DNA from: Loigolactobacillus jiayinensis
Lineage (GTDB): Bacteria; Bacillota; Bacilli; Lactobacillales; Lactobacillaceae
Length of the DNA: 64,000 nucleotides
Direction: 5' to 3'
Assembly (NCBI RefSeq): GCF_003946445.1
Contig: NZ_RHOF01000015.1
Coordinates: 1 to 64,000, forward strand
Every line of letters starts with the position of its first letter. The first letter of the stretch is position 1. Below are positions 55,031 through 63,986 of this stretch, piece after piece. The notes below the pieces were generated by a model. That model was not told the origin of the DNA. It saw nothing but the letters and a program-made list of their open reading frames with translations, and did not search any database. A program made the position numbers and the translations under genes.

Positions 55031-55099
55031 TTATCGATAATTACTTATTGTTAATAGTTTGTCGTTTATTTAGTGCGCTCGTTTAATGAAATTATAGCA
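55031..55099. promoter_or_regulatory. Control region of the oxidoreductase gene
   Basis: Minus-strand extended -10 TG-C-TATAAT (complement of 55091-55099). The perfect palindrome TTATCGATAA (55031-55040), flanked by AGT/ACT, lies between it and the gene, in the early transcribed region. Confidence 0.5.
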
Positions 55100-55179
55100 C
55101 ACACAATGCAGTTCAATTGTTACCATAATTTGCCTAAATTATGCTATTCTGAAGCTGAAATTACGAAAGTAGGGATGAC

Positions 55180-55752
55180 ATGACAAAAAGTCGGGTAGAG
55201 GCGTTTACTGATGGTGTAATTGCTATTTTGATCACGATCTTAGTATTGGATTTACATGCACCAACTGCAACTTCTTGGGCAGCATTAGGGGAGTTAGGTG
55301 AGCCATTTTTTGCTTATGTCGTCAGTTTTATTGCCATTGCCATCTATTGGAATAACCATCATCATTTGTATCAAACGGTTAAAAAAATCAATGGCGCAGT
55401 TTTATGGGCTAATACAGCGTTACTATTTTGGCTCAGCTTGTTACCTTTTGCAACGGCTTGGGTGGGTGAACATTTAACGGCCTTTTTACCAGAATTGGTT
55501 TACGCGGTGATTTCGCTAATGTGTGGCTTGACCTATAATTTGCTGAATCGTTGTTTAGTTAGCGTTAATGGGCCGCAATCAAGTGTTGCAGTCATTTCAC
55601 GCCACGATCGAAAGCGCTGGCTGTCACTACTGATTTATTTAATTGGCTGCATATTGACACTATTGTGGCCGTTAGCCGGTTTAGGCGCTAGTTTAGTGGT
55701 TTCGGTATTATGGTTTATACCTAATCAGCGGGTAGAGCAGGAATTTAAGTAG
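55180..55752 (+). CDS. TMEM175-family (DUF1211) potassium-channel-like protein
   Basis: 190 residues, about six transmembrane helices. The N-terminal helix carries the family signature SRVEAFTDGVIAILITILVLDL, followed by ISFIAIAIYWNNHHHLY. Bacterial TMEM175 proteins form K+ channels. AGTAGGG ribosome site. An extended -10 TG-C-TATTCT lies shortly upstream. Stands alone between an oxidoreductase and an SDR gene. Confidence 0.9.
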   Translation: MTKSRVEAFTDGVIAILITILVLDLHAPTATSWAALGELGEPFFAYVVSFIAIAIYWNNHHHLYQTVKKINGAVLWANTALLFWLSLLPFATAWVGEHLTAFLPELVYAVISLMCGLTYNLLNRCLVSVNGPQSSVAVISRHDRKRWLSLLIYLIGCILTLLWPLAGLGASLVVSVLWFIPNQRVEQEFK

Positions 55753-55823
55753 CTGCATATTTATTGTTTTGCAGTGGTCAGCTTTGTTACGGTGAACTTA
55801 ATAAAATGAAAGGTGGTTCACCT

Positions 55824-56672
55824 ATGACTCAACGACAACCAAAAGAAAATTACTTGATCGATGACAGCAGCAATAATGTTTCACCACGGCCAGAAATCGA
55901 TCATCCGACCTATCAACCAGCCGCTAAATTAAAAGATAAAGTGGCAATTATAACTGGTGGTGACAGTGGTATTGGTGCGGCCGTAGCGTTACTTTATGCG
56001 CGTGAAGGTGCTGATATTGTGATCGTACATTATGAATCGGTGAGCGATGCTGAAAAAATCAAAGCAAAAATTGAAGCGTTAGGCCGACGTGCACTTATTT
56101 GTCAAGGTGATATTGGTGCTCCTAAATTCGCCGCTGAAGTGGTAGAAAAGACGTTGGCAACCTTTAGCCAAATTGATATCTTAGTTAATAATGCTGGCGA
56201 ACAGCACGTGCAGGAAAAAGTTAGTGATATTACTGACGGCCAGTTTGAGCGGACTTTTCGGACTAATATTTTCGGCCAATTTTATTTAACTAAGGCAGCG
56301 TTGCCTCATCTGAGGGAACATGGGGTCATCATCAATACGACCTCAGTTACTGCTTTTAAAGGTAATCCATTGTTGCTAGACTATTCAGCGACTAAAGGGG
56401 CCATCGTGGCGTGGACGCGTGCTTTAGCACAGAATGAGGAACTTTTAAAACGTGATATTCGCGTTAATGCTGTTGCACCGGGGCCAATTTGGACGCCACT
56501 GATTCCAGCTACATTTCCTAAAGATAAACTAGAAGGTTGGGGTGGTACGCCAATGGATCGCGGAGGTAAGGCGTATGAGTTAGCACCAAGTTACGTCTTC
56601 TTGGCGGCTGTTGACAGCAGCTTCATTACCGGTCAAGTCATTCACATTAATGGTGGTGATTTTCCAGGGTAA
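55824..56672 (+). CDS. Short-chain dehydrogenase/reductase, YhxC/YghA type
   Basis: 282 residues. The N-terminal about 45-residue extension (IDHPTYQPAAKLKDKVA) is typical of the general-stress SDR subgroup. Cofactor loop ITGGDSGIGAAVALL, NNAGEQH, Ser in NTTSVTAF and Y-S-A-T-K. Substrate unknown. ATG 55824 has AAAGGTGG 7 nt upstream; the frame opens at 55764. Confidence 0.9.
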   Translation: MTQRQPKENYLIDDSSNNVSPRPEIDHPTYQPAAKLKDKVAIITGGDSGIGAAVALLYAREGADIVIVHYESVSDAEKIKAKIEALGRRALICQGDIGAPKFAAEVVEKTLATFSQIDILVNNAGEQHVQEKVSDITDGQFERTFRTNIFGQFYLTKAALPHLREHGVIINTTSVTAFKGNPLLLDYSATKGAIVAWTRALAQNEELLKRDIRVNAVAPGPIWTPLIPATFPKDKLEGWGGTPMDRGGKAYELAPSYVFLAAVDSSFITGQVIHINGGDFPG

Positions 56673-56684
56673 AAAGTATGGTGG

Positions 56685-56711
56685 CCGCTACTATAATTGG
56701 TAGTGGTTTTT
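56685..56711 (+). terminator. Terminator after SDR gene
   Basis: CCGCTAC (56685-56691), 8-nt loop, GTAGTGG (56700-56706, one G-U) and five T. Confidence 0.75.
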
Positions 56712-56907
56712 GTTTAGAAGAAGAATGAGTACGCAATAATTATTAGTTACTAACGGCAAAAATTATAGCATGCAAAAACAATTGATTGTCGTTAACTTTA
56801 CTGGCATGAAGGTGGTGCTAGCAGATTGATGTGCTATTTTATTTATTCAAAATAGTGAGCGCTACAACGACGTATTTTAGTATAATATTGAGTTTTGTAT
56901 GAAGTAG

Positions 56908-57114
56908 TTGCCACCTGCTTTAAATGGCAACATATGTGGCACTGGTTGGCGGGCAGCGACAGCTTTCTTGATCACCTATCAAGCTGGCTGGCAGAATGTT
57001 CACGTCTATGATGGGGGTTGGTTCTCATGGGATAAAGCCCATAAACAAGATCCAGCTAAATATCAAGTCCAAGTCGGGGATCCACGTTCTGATGTTGTGA
57101 AGATATTAAAATAA
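56908..57114 (+). pseudogene. C-terminal remnant of a rhodanese-like sulfurtransferase
   Basis: 68 codons starting at a TTG without a good ribosome site. From residue 9 the sequence is a rhodanese C-terminal end: the catalytic-loop CGTGWRAATAFL, then YQAGWQNVHVYDGGWFSW and QVQVGDPRSD. Intact family members have about 280-300 residues; everything before the active-site loop is missing, and 56712-56907 shows no related coding in any frame I checked by eye. It is best read as a decayed gene. A terminator still follows. Confidence 0.75.
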
Positions 57115-57127
57115 ATAGACGAAACAA

Positions 57128-57160
57128 AACAGGCTGCGTCGATTATGACACAGCCTGTTT
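57128..57160 (+). terminator. Terminator after rhodanese remnant
   Basis: AACAGGCTGCGTC and GACACAGCCTGTT (one mismatch) with a 6-nt loop; weak T-run. Confidence 0.65.
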
Positions 57161-57337
57161 GCTTACTGAAAACCAATAGATAGAATTTATTTGGTTAAAA
57201 ATAGCTACAAAATGTTACCCCAGCGTCAAAGGCTAGCGTGTATAAGCAAAATTTAAACAAGTCCTATCGTTGTTGCTATAAAAATTTGATCCGGAGCTGA
57301 TGAAAATCATGACACCAATTAAGCAGTTGATCAACCA

Positions 57338-57742
57338 ATGATGAAACTAGCAAAGCGTTTCATATTTATAGTTTTACTGATCATTCAACTAATTCTTTTA
57401 TGGTTACCAATTGAACTACAAAATTTATATGATACACATCTAGGTTTTATGCGCCAAATCTTATTCATGAACGAAACATATCCTGTTCACCTCGCCAAAT
57501 GGCTATTTTGGATCGTTATTTTTAGCGCTGTTAGTTTACTTATACTGAGCTTTGGTCATCGTAATAAAGGCTTTAATTGGCTACAGCTGGGTTGGCTAGC
57601 AATACTATTGCTAGTAACCTTGTCGGCAGTACTGATGACAGCCACATCGGCACCACTTTATTTTTATAATTTAACTTGTTGGGGCATAAGCGTGTTACTA
57701 CAAATAGTGATTGTCATGGCTGATAGAATCAAGCTACAGTAG
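57338..57742 (+). CDS. Small membrane protein of unknown function
   Basis: 134 residues with four hydrophobic helices (about 7-26, 53-72, 83-103, 110-130). No family recognised. ATGs at 57338 and 57341 lack a clear ribosome site. A 13-codon ORF (57300-57341, preceded by CCGGAGCTG) ends over the first ATG, so translation may be coupled. AT-rich and isolated between the rhodanese remnant and tRNA-Arg. Confidence 0.55.
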   Translation: MMKLAKRFIFIVLLIIQLILLWLPIELQNLYDTHLGFMRQILFMNETYPVHLAKWLFWIVIFSAVSLLILSFGHRNKGFNWLQLGWLAILLLVTLSAVLMTATSAPLYFYNLTCWGISVLLQIVIVMADRIKLQ

Positions 57743-57837
57743 TTAGGAAGAATATTAGTATTTATAGAACAATGATTTATTCTCAAAACAAACTGACTAC
57801 AGCTGGTTGTAACCGATACCTATTTGTATTTTTTATA

Positions 57838-57868
57838 AAAAAAGAATCTTGACTTAACAAGATTCTTC
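57838..57868 (-). terminator. tRNA-Arg terminator
   Basis: Minus-strand GAAGAATCTTG/CAAGATTCTT stem with T-run, about 30 nt after the tRNA. Confidence 0.8.
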
Positions 57869-57900
57869 TATAAGTAACTTTAATTAACTTTTTAATTTTA

Positions 57901-57972
57901 TGCGCCTGGAGGGAATCGAACCCCCATCTCAAGAACCGGAATCTCACGTGATATCCATTACACTACAGGCGC
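57901..57972 (-). tRNA. tRNA-Arg (anticodon CCG)
   Basis: Full cloverleaf on the minus strand: acceptor GCGCCTG/CAGGCGC, D-arm GTGTAATGGATATCAC, anticodon stem TGAGA/TCTTG with loop TTCCGGT (CCG at 57937-57939), and T-arm GGGGG-TTCGATT-CCCTC. The discriminator is A and CCA is not encoded. It reads CGG codons. Confidence 0.95.
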
Positions 57973-58190
57973 ATCTGAACAACATAAACAATTTTACCGG
58001 AATTCTGCATAAAAAACAAGACCTAGAGACAGAAAAAATAATTAATGGCCAAATTAGTTTAAGTTAACTAGCATAGATGATAACCTAGATACAGTCGGGA
58101 ACTTACATTAAGTGATTGTTTTTAATAGAATTAAAGGTACATAACGCCAAGATAAACTATCTAGTCAATTCAACGAAAGGAACGGTCAAG

Positions 58191-59492
58191 ATGGCATACC
58201 AACAAGGGCTTAATCAACAGCAAAAACAAGTCCAGAAGCTGGCGATGACGCAGCAATTGCAGCAATCGATCCAGATTTTACAATACAACGCTGATGGGCT
58301 GCAGCAATTTTTGCAGCAAAAGAGTTTAGAAAATCCATTGTTAACGGTTCGACATACGGCGCAAGGAAAAGCAAATTTAAGTGGTAGTCAGCGGCGAGTC
58401 GATAATTTTATGAACGCCATTCCTGATACGACACAATCGTTATTTGATTATTTATTAGGTCAAGTACACTTAACTATGCGTGACACACCGCTACGTGATT
58501 TAGTGCTATTTCTATTAGAATATGTGGATCTGAATGGCTATTTGCGTATTAGCAATGCTGAAATCAAAGCTAAAACTGGAGCAGCTGCAGTCCAGATTTT
58601 AGATGCAGTGACCCTGTTGCAGCAGCTAGATCCACCAGGTGTTGGTGCACGGAACCTACAAGAGAGTTTGCTACTACAAACCCAAAGTGATGATAGTGCA
58701 CCAAACTTAGCCTATATTGTCTTGGAAGAGGATTTTGTTGATTTTGTTGAACGTAAATGGGCGCCAATTGCAAGTAAATATCAGGTAGCTGTTGCTGAGA
58801 TTCAACATATTTTTGATTATGTGCAAACACTGACGCCGCGACCTGGGGCTGCTTTTAGTCAAACGCAGAATAATTTTATTCGTCCGGAATTGGTCGTGCA
58901 TATACATGGCGATGAGCTGCAACTAAATTTGACTTATGATACGCAGCCACAATTAGTTTTTCAGCAGCGTTACTTTGACCGAATGCTGAAAACCAATGAT
59001 CAAGAAGTTACTGATTATATGAAGGAAAAAAAGCAAGAGTTTGAATGGCTGCAAAAAAGTGTTGGCCAACGTGGTAGTACAATTCTACGGGTAGGCCAGA
59101 AAATTGTTCAGCACCAGCATGATTTTTTCTTTGATACTAAACGACCGTTAAAGCCGCTTTTATTACGAGATGTGGCTACTAATTTAGGTGTGCATGAATC
59201 GACGGTTAGTCGCACGGTTAATGGTAAATACTTACAGACAGACTTTGGTGTGTTTGAACTAAAACATTTCTTTACCAATGCAATCGGTCATCAACAATCT
59301 GACTCGGCTGATAGTGTTAAACAAAAGCTACGTGACTTAATTACTGCTGAAGATAAGCGTAAGCCATTATCTGATCAGCGGCTAGTGGTCCTATTGGAAG
59401 CGGCAGGGATCACTATATCACGGCGAACGGTTGCAAAATATCGTGAAAGTCTTAATATTGCAGCGTCGTCTAAGCGAAAGCGCTTCGATTAA
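58191..59492 (+). CDS. rpoN: RNA polymerase sigma-54 factor
   Basis: 433 residues. Glutamine-rich region I (QQQKQVQKLAMTQQLQQSIQIL), core-binding region with TPRPGAAFS, HTH (LRDVATNLGVHESTVSRTVNGKY) and the C-terminal RpoN box ISRRTVAKYRE. Length equals B. subtilis SigL. ATG 58191 has GAAAGGAACGG upstream; the frame opens at 58116. In lactobacilli sigma-54 mainly serves mannose-type PTS operons with LevR-type activators, none of which lie here. Confidence 0.95.
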   Translation: MAYQQGLNQQQKQVQKLAMTQQLQQSIQILQYNADGLQQFLQQKSLENPLLTVRHTAQGKANLSGSQRRVDNFMNAIPDTTQSLFDYLLGQVHLTMRDTPLRDLVLFLLEYVDLNGYLRISNAEIKAKTGAAAVQILDAVTLLQQLDPPGVGARNLQESLLLQTQSDDSAPNLAYIVLEEDFVDFVERKWAPIASKYQVAVAEIQHIFDYVQTLTPRPGAAFSQTQNNFIRPELVVHIHGDELQLNLTYDTQPQLVFQQRYFDRMLKTNDQEVTDYMKEKKQEFEWLQKSVGQRGSTILRVGQKIVQHQHDFFFDTKRPLKPLLLRDVATNLGVHESTVSRTVNGKYLQTDFGVFELKHFFTNAIGHQQSDSADSVKQKLRDLITAEDKRKPLSDQRLVVLLEAAGITISRRTVAKYRESLNIAASSKRKRFD

Positions 59493-59519
59493 ATTCCTTG
59501 ATTTATCGGGGCTTGAGCC

Positions 59520-59642
59520 TTGCATTTAACCAGTGGTCTTGTTATAATATTTCTGTGCTTAAGGAGTGGACAGATTAACTGTGCACTTTACTTTTTGGCC
59601 ATGACGGGTCACCATACGACATAGTTGGACAGATATTGTCCC
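59520..59642 (+). promoter_or_regulatory. cggR-gap operon promoter and CggR operator repeats
   Basis: TTGCAT (59520-59525), 17-nt spacer, TATAAT (59543-59548). Downstream are GGACAGAT at 59568-59575 and again in GGACAGATATTGTCC (59627-59641), plus CGGGTCACCATACGACAT (59605-59622). They recall the GGGAC-N6-TGTCC repeats bound by B. subtilis CggR, whose ligand is fructose-1,6-bisphosphate. Confidence 0.7.
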
Positions 59643-59661
59643 ACCAAGGAAGAGGATCAGC

Positions 59662-60699
59662 ATGGATCAGGAATTAGCCTGGCTAGAAGTGTTAGCGCCG
59701 GACTTGATCGACGTGGTTAAGCAACGTTACCAAGTGTTACAATCAATTTATTGGTTAGCGCCAATTGGTCGCCGTTTGCTAGCACAGGAACTCAATATGA
59801 GCGAGCGTGTGTTACGTACTGAAACTGATTTTTTACGTTCACATGATTTGATTACAACTTCTAAGTCAGGTATGATTTTGACCACACAAGGCGAAGAAGC
59901 CTATCAAAGCTTAACCACGATCATGGAGCGCTTGCTTGGTATGCATTCGAAAGAAAAGCAATTAAGCAAGCTACTAGGTATCGCGCATTGCTTGATTGTT
60001 GCTGGTGATTCGACCGAATTGCCGAAAGTATTAACCGACATGGGCAAGTTGGTCAACGAAACGTTAGATATTATTTTACCGCAGGGTGAAAATATTATTG
60101 CCGCGATGGGTGGTACAACGATGGCACAAGTTGCTAATTCGTTAACACCTAAGTTAGCCGAAAAGCGCCATCTGGTTTTTGTGCCAGCACGTGGTGGCCT
60201 CGGTGAAGCTGTTGATATTCAAGCTAATGCCGTATGTGCACGCATGGCGGTGCATACTGGTGGCGAGCACCGCGTATTATATATTCCCGAACATGTCAGT
60301 GAACAAACCTATAAACCTCTTTTAGCCGAGCCTGCGGTTAAGGAAGTATTACAGTTAGTTGACAAAAGTTCGGCGGTGGTTCATAGTATTGGTGAGGCGA
60401 TTCCGATGGCAAAACGTCGGGATATGCCGGCCAAAACAATTGCCATGTTACAACAAAAACAGGCGGTTGGCGAAGCGTTTGGTTATTTCTTTAACCAAGC
60501 GGGCGAAGTCATTTATAAGATTCCGCGTATTGGTTTACAACTTCGCGACCTTGAAAGAATTCCCAGTGTAATTGCTGTTGCTGGCGGGGCTAATAAAGCC
60601 GCTGCCATCAAGGCATATGCACAACTAGCACCGCAACAGACGTGGTTGATCACGGATGAAGGTGCCGCAAACTTGATTTTAAAAGGGGTAACCCTTTAA
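59662..60699 (+). CDS. cggR: Central glycolytic genes regulator CggR
   Basis: SorC-family repressor of the gap operon. N-terminal winged helix (about 30-80; [22 protein letters not shown]) and a C-terminal sugar-phosphate-binding domain with GGTTMAQVA and [16 protein letters not shown]. 345 residues. AAGAGG ribosome site. First gene of cggR-gap. Confidence 0.96.
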   Translation: MDQELAWLEVLAPDLIDVVKQRYQVLQSIYWLAPIGRRLLAQELNMSERVLRTETDFLRSHDLITTSKSGMILTTQGEEAYQSLTTIMERLLGMHSKEKQLSKLLGIAHCLIVAGDSTELPKVLTDMGKLVNETLDIILPQGENIIAAMGGTTMAQVANSLTPKLAEKRHLVFVPARGGLGEAVDIQANAVCARMAVHTGGEHRVLYIPEHVSEQTYKPLLAEPAVKEVLQLVDKSSAVVHSIGEAIPMAKRRDMPAKTIAMLQQKQAVGEAFGYFFNQAGEVIYKIPRIGLQLRDLERIPSVIAVAGGANKAAAIKAYAQLAPQQTWLITDEGAANLILKGVTL

Positions 60700-60735
60700 A
60701 ATAAATTTTTTATTTCCTAAAGGAGGAAATTTAGG
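60699..60735 (+). promoter_or_regulatory. Leader hairpins at the gap translation start
   Basis: AAATAAA/TTTATTT (60699-60705, 60709-60715) is followed by CCTAAA/TTTAGG (60716-60721, 60730-60735), which puts the GGAGG Shine-Dalgarno in an 8-nt loop. It could stabilise processed gap mRNA or tune its translation. Confidence 0.5.
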
Positions 60736-60736
60736 C

Positions 60737-61759
60737 ATGACTGTAAAAATTGGTATTAATGGTTTTGGACGTATCGGCCGTTTAGCTTTCCGTCGTATCT
60801 TCGAATTGGGCGCTAAATCAAACGATATCGAAGTTGTCGCTATCAACGATTTAACTTCACCTGCTATGTTAGCTCATTTATTGAAATATGATTCTACACA
60901 TGGTACTTTTGCTGGCGAAGTTAGCGCTACTGACAATGGTATCGTTGTTAACGGCAAAGAATACCGTGTATATGCTGAACCTAAAGCACAAGATATTCCT
61001 TGGGTTAAAAATGACGGCGTAGATTTCGTCCTTGAATGTACTGGTTTCTACACATCCAAAGCAAAAGCACAAGCTCATTTGGATGCAGGCGCAAAACGTG
61101 TCTTGATCTCAGCTCCAGCTGGTAGCGATTTGAAGACAGTTGTTTACAACGTAAATGATGATGTATTGACTGCTGATGACACAATCGTTTCAGCTGGTTC
61201 ATGCACAACTAACTGTTTAGCACCTATGGCTTACTTCTTAAACCAAGAATTTGGTCTTGAAGTTGGTACTATGACTACTATCCATGCTTACACTTCTACA
61301 CAAATGTTGTTAGACGGCCCAGTTCGTGGCGGCAACTTGCGTGCAGCTCGTGCAGCAGCTGTTAACACAATTCCTCATTCTACTGGTGCAGCTAAAGCTA
61401 TCGGCTTGGTTATCCCAGAATTGAAGGGCAAATTACAAGGCCATGCACAACGTGTTGGTGTTGTTGACGGTTCATTAACTGAATTAGTTTCTATCCTTGA
61501 CAAAAAGGTTACTGCTGACGAAGTTAACGAAGCTATCAAGAAGCATACTGAAGGTAACGAAAGCTTTGGTTACAACGCAGACGAAATCGTATCAAGTGAC
61601 GTTATCGGCACAACATTCGGTTCAATCTACGACCCAACTCAAACAGAAGTTACAACTGCTGGCGACAAGCAATTAGTTAAGACTGTTGCTTGGTACGACA
61701 ACGAATATGGCTTCACTTGCCAAATGGTACGTACTTTATTGAAATTCGCTACTCTCTAA
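60737..61759 (+). CDS. gap: Type I glyceraldehyde-3-phosphate dehydrogenase
   Basis: Glycolytic NAD-dependent oxidation of glyceraldehyde-3-phosphate. NAD-binding [13 protein letters not shown], catalytic Cys156 in [12 protein letters not shown] and ASWYDNE-type end ([15 protein letters not shown]). 340 residues. AAAGGAGG ribosome site and strongly biased codons, as expected of a highly expressed gene. A terminator separates it from pgk. Confidence 0.99.
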   Translation: MTVKIGINGFGRIGRLAFRRIFELGAKSNDIEVVAINDLTSPAMLAHLLKYDSTHGTFAGEVSATDNGIVVNGKEYRVYAEPKAQDIPWVKNDGVDFVLECTGFYTSKAKAQAHLDAGAKRVLISAPAGSDLKTVVYNVNDDVLTADDTIVSAGSCTTNCLAPMAYFLNQEFGLEVGTMTTIHAYTSTQMLLDGPVRGGNLRAARAAAVNTIPHSTGAAKAIGLVIPELKGKLQGHAQRVGVVDGSLTELVSILDKKVTADEVNEAIKKHTEGNESFGYNADEIVSSDVIGTTFGSIYDPTQTEVTTAGDKQLVKTVAWYDNEYGFTCQMVRTLLKFATL

Positions 61760-61802
61760 TCCGTTAGAACTAGTAAGTTTCAAAACCGCATAATGTTTTA
61801 AA

Positions 61803-61838
61803 AAAGGCGGAGGGAGGCTTACTCCCTCTGCTTTTTTT
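61803..61838 (+). terminator. gap terminator
   Basis: GCGGAGGGAG...CTCCCTCTGC with T-run; probably ends or partly attenuates cggR-gap transcripts. Confidence 0.85.
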
Positions 61839-61888
61839 GTTGGCCAATACGCAGGGCCCGCGGCTGGCTGATTTAATAAGCAGAGCGA

Positions 61889-61917
61889 TGACCTTTCTAA
61901 TAAATGTAAATTATAAC
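61889..61917 (+). promoter_or_regulatory. Candidate pgk promoter
   Basis: TGACCT (61889-61894), 17-nt spacer, TATAAC (61912-61917), 33 nt before the pgk ATG. Confidence 0.45.
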
Positions 61918-61949
61918 TAAAAAACGTGATAAAATAGGAGGCTATTTAT

Positions 61950-63161
61950 ATGGCTAAATTAATCGTTTCTGATTTAGATGTTAAAGATAAAAAAGTATTG
62001 ATTCGTGTTGACTTTAATGTGCCAATTAAGGGTGGCGTTATTGGTGACGATAACCGGATTGTTGCTGCATTACCAACTATCAAATATGTAGTTGAAAATG
62101 GCGGTAAAGCAATCTTGCTTTCTCACTTAGGCCGGATCAAATCTGACGAAGATAAAAAAGAACTCAGCTTAAAGCCAGTTGCTGAACGCTTAGCTGAATT
62201 ATTGAACCAACCTGTTACTTTCGTTCCTGTTAACGAAGGCAAACAATTAGAAGATGCTGTTAATGCACTCGCTGCTGGTCAAGTACTTGTTATGGAAAAC
62301 ACACGTTTCCAAGATATTGACAACGACTTTGGTAAGCGCGAAAGCAAAAACGATCCTAAATTAGGTGAATACTGGGCTTCATTAGGCGACGTATTCGTTA
62401 ACGATGCATTTGGTACAGCTCATCGTGCCCATGCTTCTAACGTTGGTATCGCATCTGCTATGAAAGCTAAAGGCCAAAAGGTTGCTGCTGGTTTCTTAAT
62501 GGAAAAGGAAATCAAGTTCTTAGGTGACGCTGTTGACAATCCTAAGCACCCATTTGTTGCCATCTTAGGTGGCGCCAAAGTTTCTGACAAGATCGGTGTT
62601 ATCGATCATTTATTAAGCAAAGCTGACAAAGTTATCGTCGGTGGCGGTATGACTTATACATTCTATGCTGCTAAAGGCTTAAGTATCGGTAAGTCATTAG
62701 TTGAAAAAGATAAAATTGAATTAGCTAAGCAAATCATCGACAAAGCTGGCGACAAGTTAGTCTTGCCTGTTGATAATATTGTTGCTGAAGAATTCAGCAA
62801 CGATGTACCTAGCAAAGACGTTGAAGGCGATATTCCTGATGGCTACATGGCCTTAGATATTGGTGAAAAGTCAATTGCTGACTTCAAGGATGTTCTTAAA
62901 GATGCTAAAACAGTTGTTTGGAACGGCCCAATGGGTGTGTTTGAAATGAGCAACTACGCTAAAGGCACTTTGGAAATCGGTAAGTTCTTAGGTACATTAA
63001 CTGATGCAACGACAATTGTCGGTGGTGGTGATTCAACCGCAGCTGTTAAACAATTAGGCGTTGGCGACCAATTGACTCATATCTCAACTGGTGGCGGTGC
63101 TTCACTTGAATACCTTGAAGGTAAGGAATTACCAGGTATTGCTGCTATTTCTGAAAAATAG
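61950..63161 (+). CDS. pgk: Phosphoglycerate kinase
   Basis: Makes ATP from 1,3-bisphosphoglycerate. Substrate-binding [23 protein letters not shown], hinge [12 protein letters not shown] and C-terminal GGGDSTAAV. 403 residues, with strong codon bias. TAGGAGG ribosome site. Confidence 0.99.
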   Translation: MAKLIVSDLDVKDKKVLIRVDFNVPIKGGVIGDDNRIVAALPTIKYVVENGGKAILLSHLGRIKSDEDKKELSLKPVAERLAELLNQPVTFVPVNEGKQLEDAVNALAAGQVLVMENTRFQDIDNDFGKRESKNDPKLGEYWASLGDVFVNDAFGTAHRAHASNVGIASAMKAKGQKVAAGFLMEKEIKFLGDAVDNPKHPFVAILGGAKVSDKIGVIDHLLSKADKVIVGGGMTYTFYAAKGLSIGKSLVEKDKIELAKQIIDKAGDKLVLPVDNIVAEEFSNDVPSKDVEGDIPDGYMALDIGEKSIADFKDVLKDAKTVVWNGPMGVFEMSNYAKGTLEIGKFLGTLTDATTIVGGGDSTAAVKQLGVGDQLTHISTGGGASLEYLEGKELPGIAAISEK

Positions 63162-63180
63162 TTAAAAAACACACTTTGGC

Positions 63181-63207
63181 AAATTTGGGTCAATTCGACC
63201 CAAATTT
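63181..63207 (+). repeat. Perfect hairpin between pgk and tpiA
   Basis: AAATTTGGGTC/GACCCAAATTT, 11-bp stem and 5-nt loop, with no T-run after it. Likely an mRNA stability or processing element within the operon. Confidence 0.7.
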
Positions 63208-63230
63208 ACATAAATGAAAGGATGTTACAA

Positions 63231-63986
63231 ATGCGTAAACCAATCATTGCAGGTAACTGGAAATTAAACAAGAACCCTAAAGAAACAGCTGAATTTGTTG
63301 CTGGAATCAAAGGCAAATTAGCTAATGCTGACCAAGTTGAAGCTGTTATCGGTGCTCCTGCTGTTGACCTACAAACTTTAATCGATGCTGCTAAAGGCAC
63401 TGATTTAAAAGTTGCTTCTGAAAATAGCTACTTCGAAGATGCTGGTGCTTTCACTGGCGAAACTTCACCAAAAGTTTTAGCTGAAATGGGTGTTGACTAC
63501 GGCATTATTGGCCATAGCGAACGGCGTGAATATTTCAACGAAACTGATGAAGACATCAACAAAAAGGCTCATGCCTTGATCAAAAATGGCGTTACACCAA
63601 TTATCTGCTGTGGCGAAACTTTAGAAACTCGTAAGGCTGGTAAAGTTAACGAATGGGTTTCTGGTCAAATCAAAGCTGCTTTAAAAGATTTGTCAGCTGC
63701 ACAAGTTGCTGCATTGGTTATTGCTTACGAACCAATCTGGGCAATCGGTACTGGCGAAACAGCTACACCTGAACAAGCACAAGAAGTTTGTCATTTGATC
63801 CGTGAAACTGTTGCTGGCCTTTATGACCAAACAACTGCTGAAAACGTTCGGATCCAATATGGTGGTTCAATGAAACCAGCTAACGTTAAAGAATTAATGG
63901 CTCAACCTGATATCGATGGTGGCCTAGTTGGCGGCGCAAGCTTACAACCTGATTCATTCTTAGAATTAGTACATTACCAAGACTAA
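63231..63986 (+). CDS. tpiA: Triosephosphate isomerase
   Basis: Interconverts dihydroxyacetone phosphate and glyceraldehyde-3-phosphate. Catalytic Lys in GNWKLNK, His in IIGHSERR, Glu in [11 protein letters not shown], and phosphate loop QYGGSMKP. 251 residues from ATG 63231, with AAAGGA 8 nt upstream; an ATG at 63222 overlaps that ribosome site. The window ends 14 nt after its stop. Confidence 0.98.
   Translation: MRKPIIAGNWKLNKNPKETAEFVAGIKGKLANADQVEAVIGAPAVDLQTLIDAAKGTDLKVASENSYFEDAGAFTGETSPKVLAEMGVDYGIIGHSERREYFNETDEDINKKAHALIKNGVTPIICCGETLETRKAGKVNEWVSGQIKAALKDLSAAQVAALVIAYEPIWAIGTGETATPEQAQEVCHLIRETVAGLYDQTTAENVRIQYGGSMKPANVKELMAQPDIDGGLVGGASLQPDSFLELVHYQD

Noticed and set aside
56930-56950. 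TGGCACTGGTTGGC as a possible sigma-54 promoter
   Set aside because: Spacing and the -12 element do not fit TGGCAC-N5-TTGC, and it lies in the rhodanese remnant's conserved codons.
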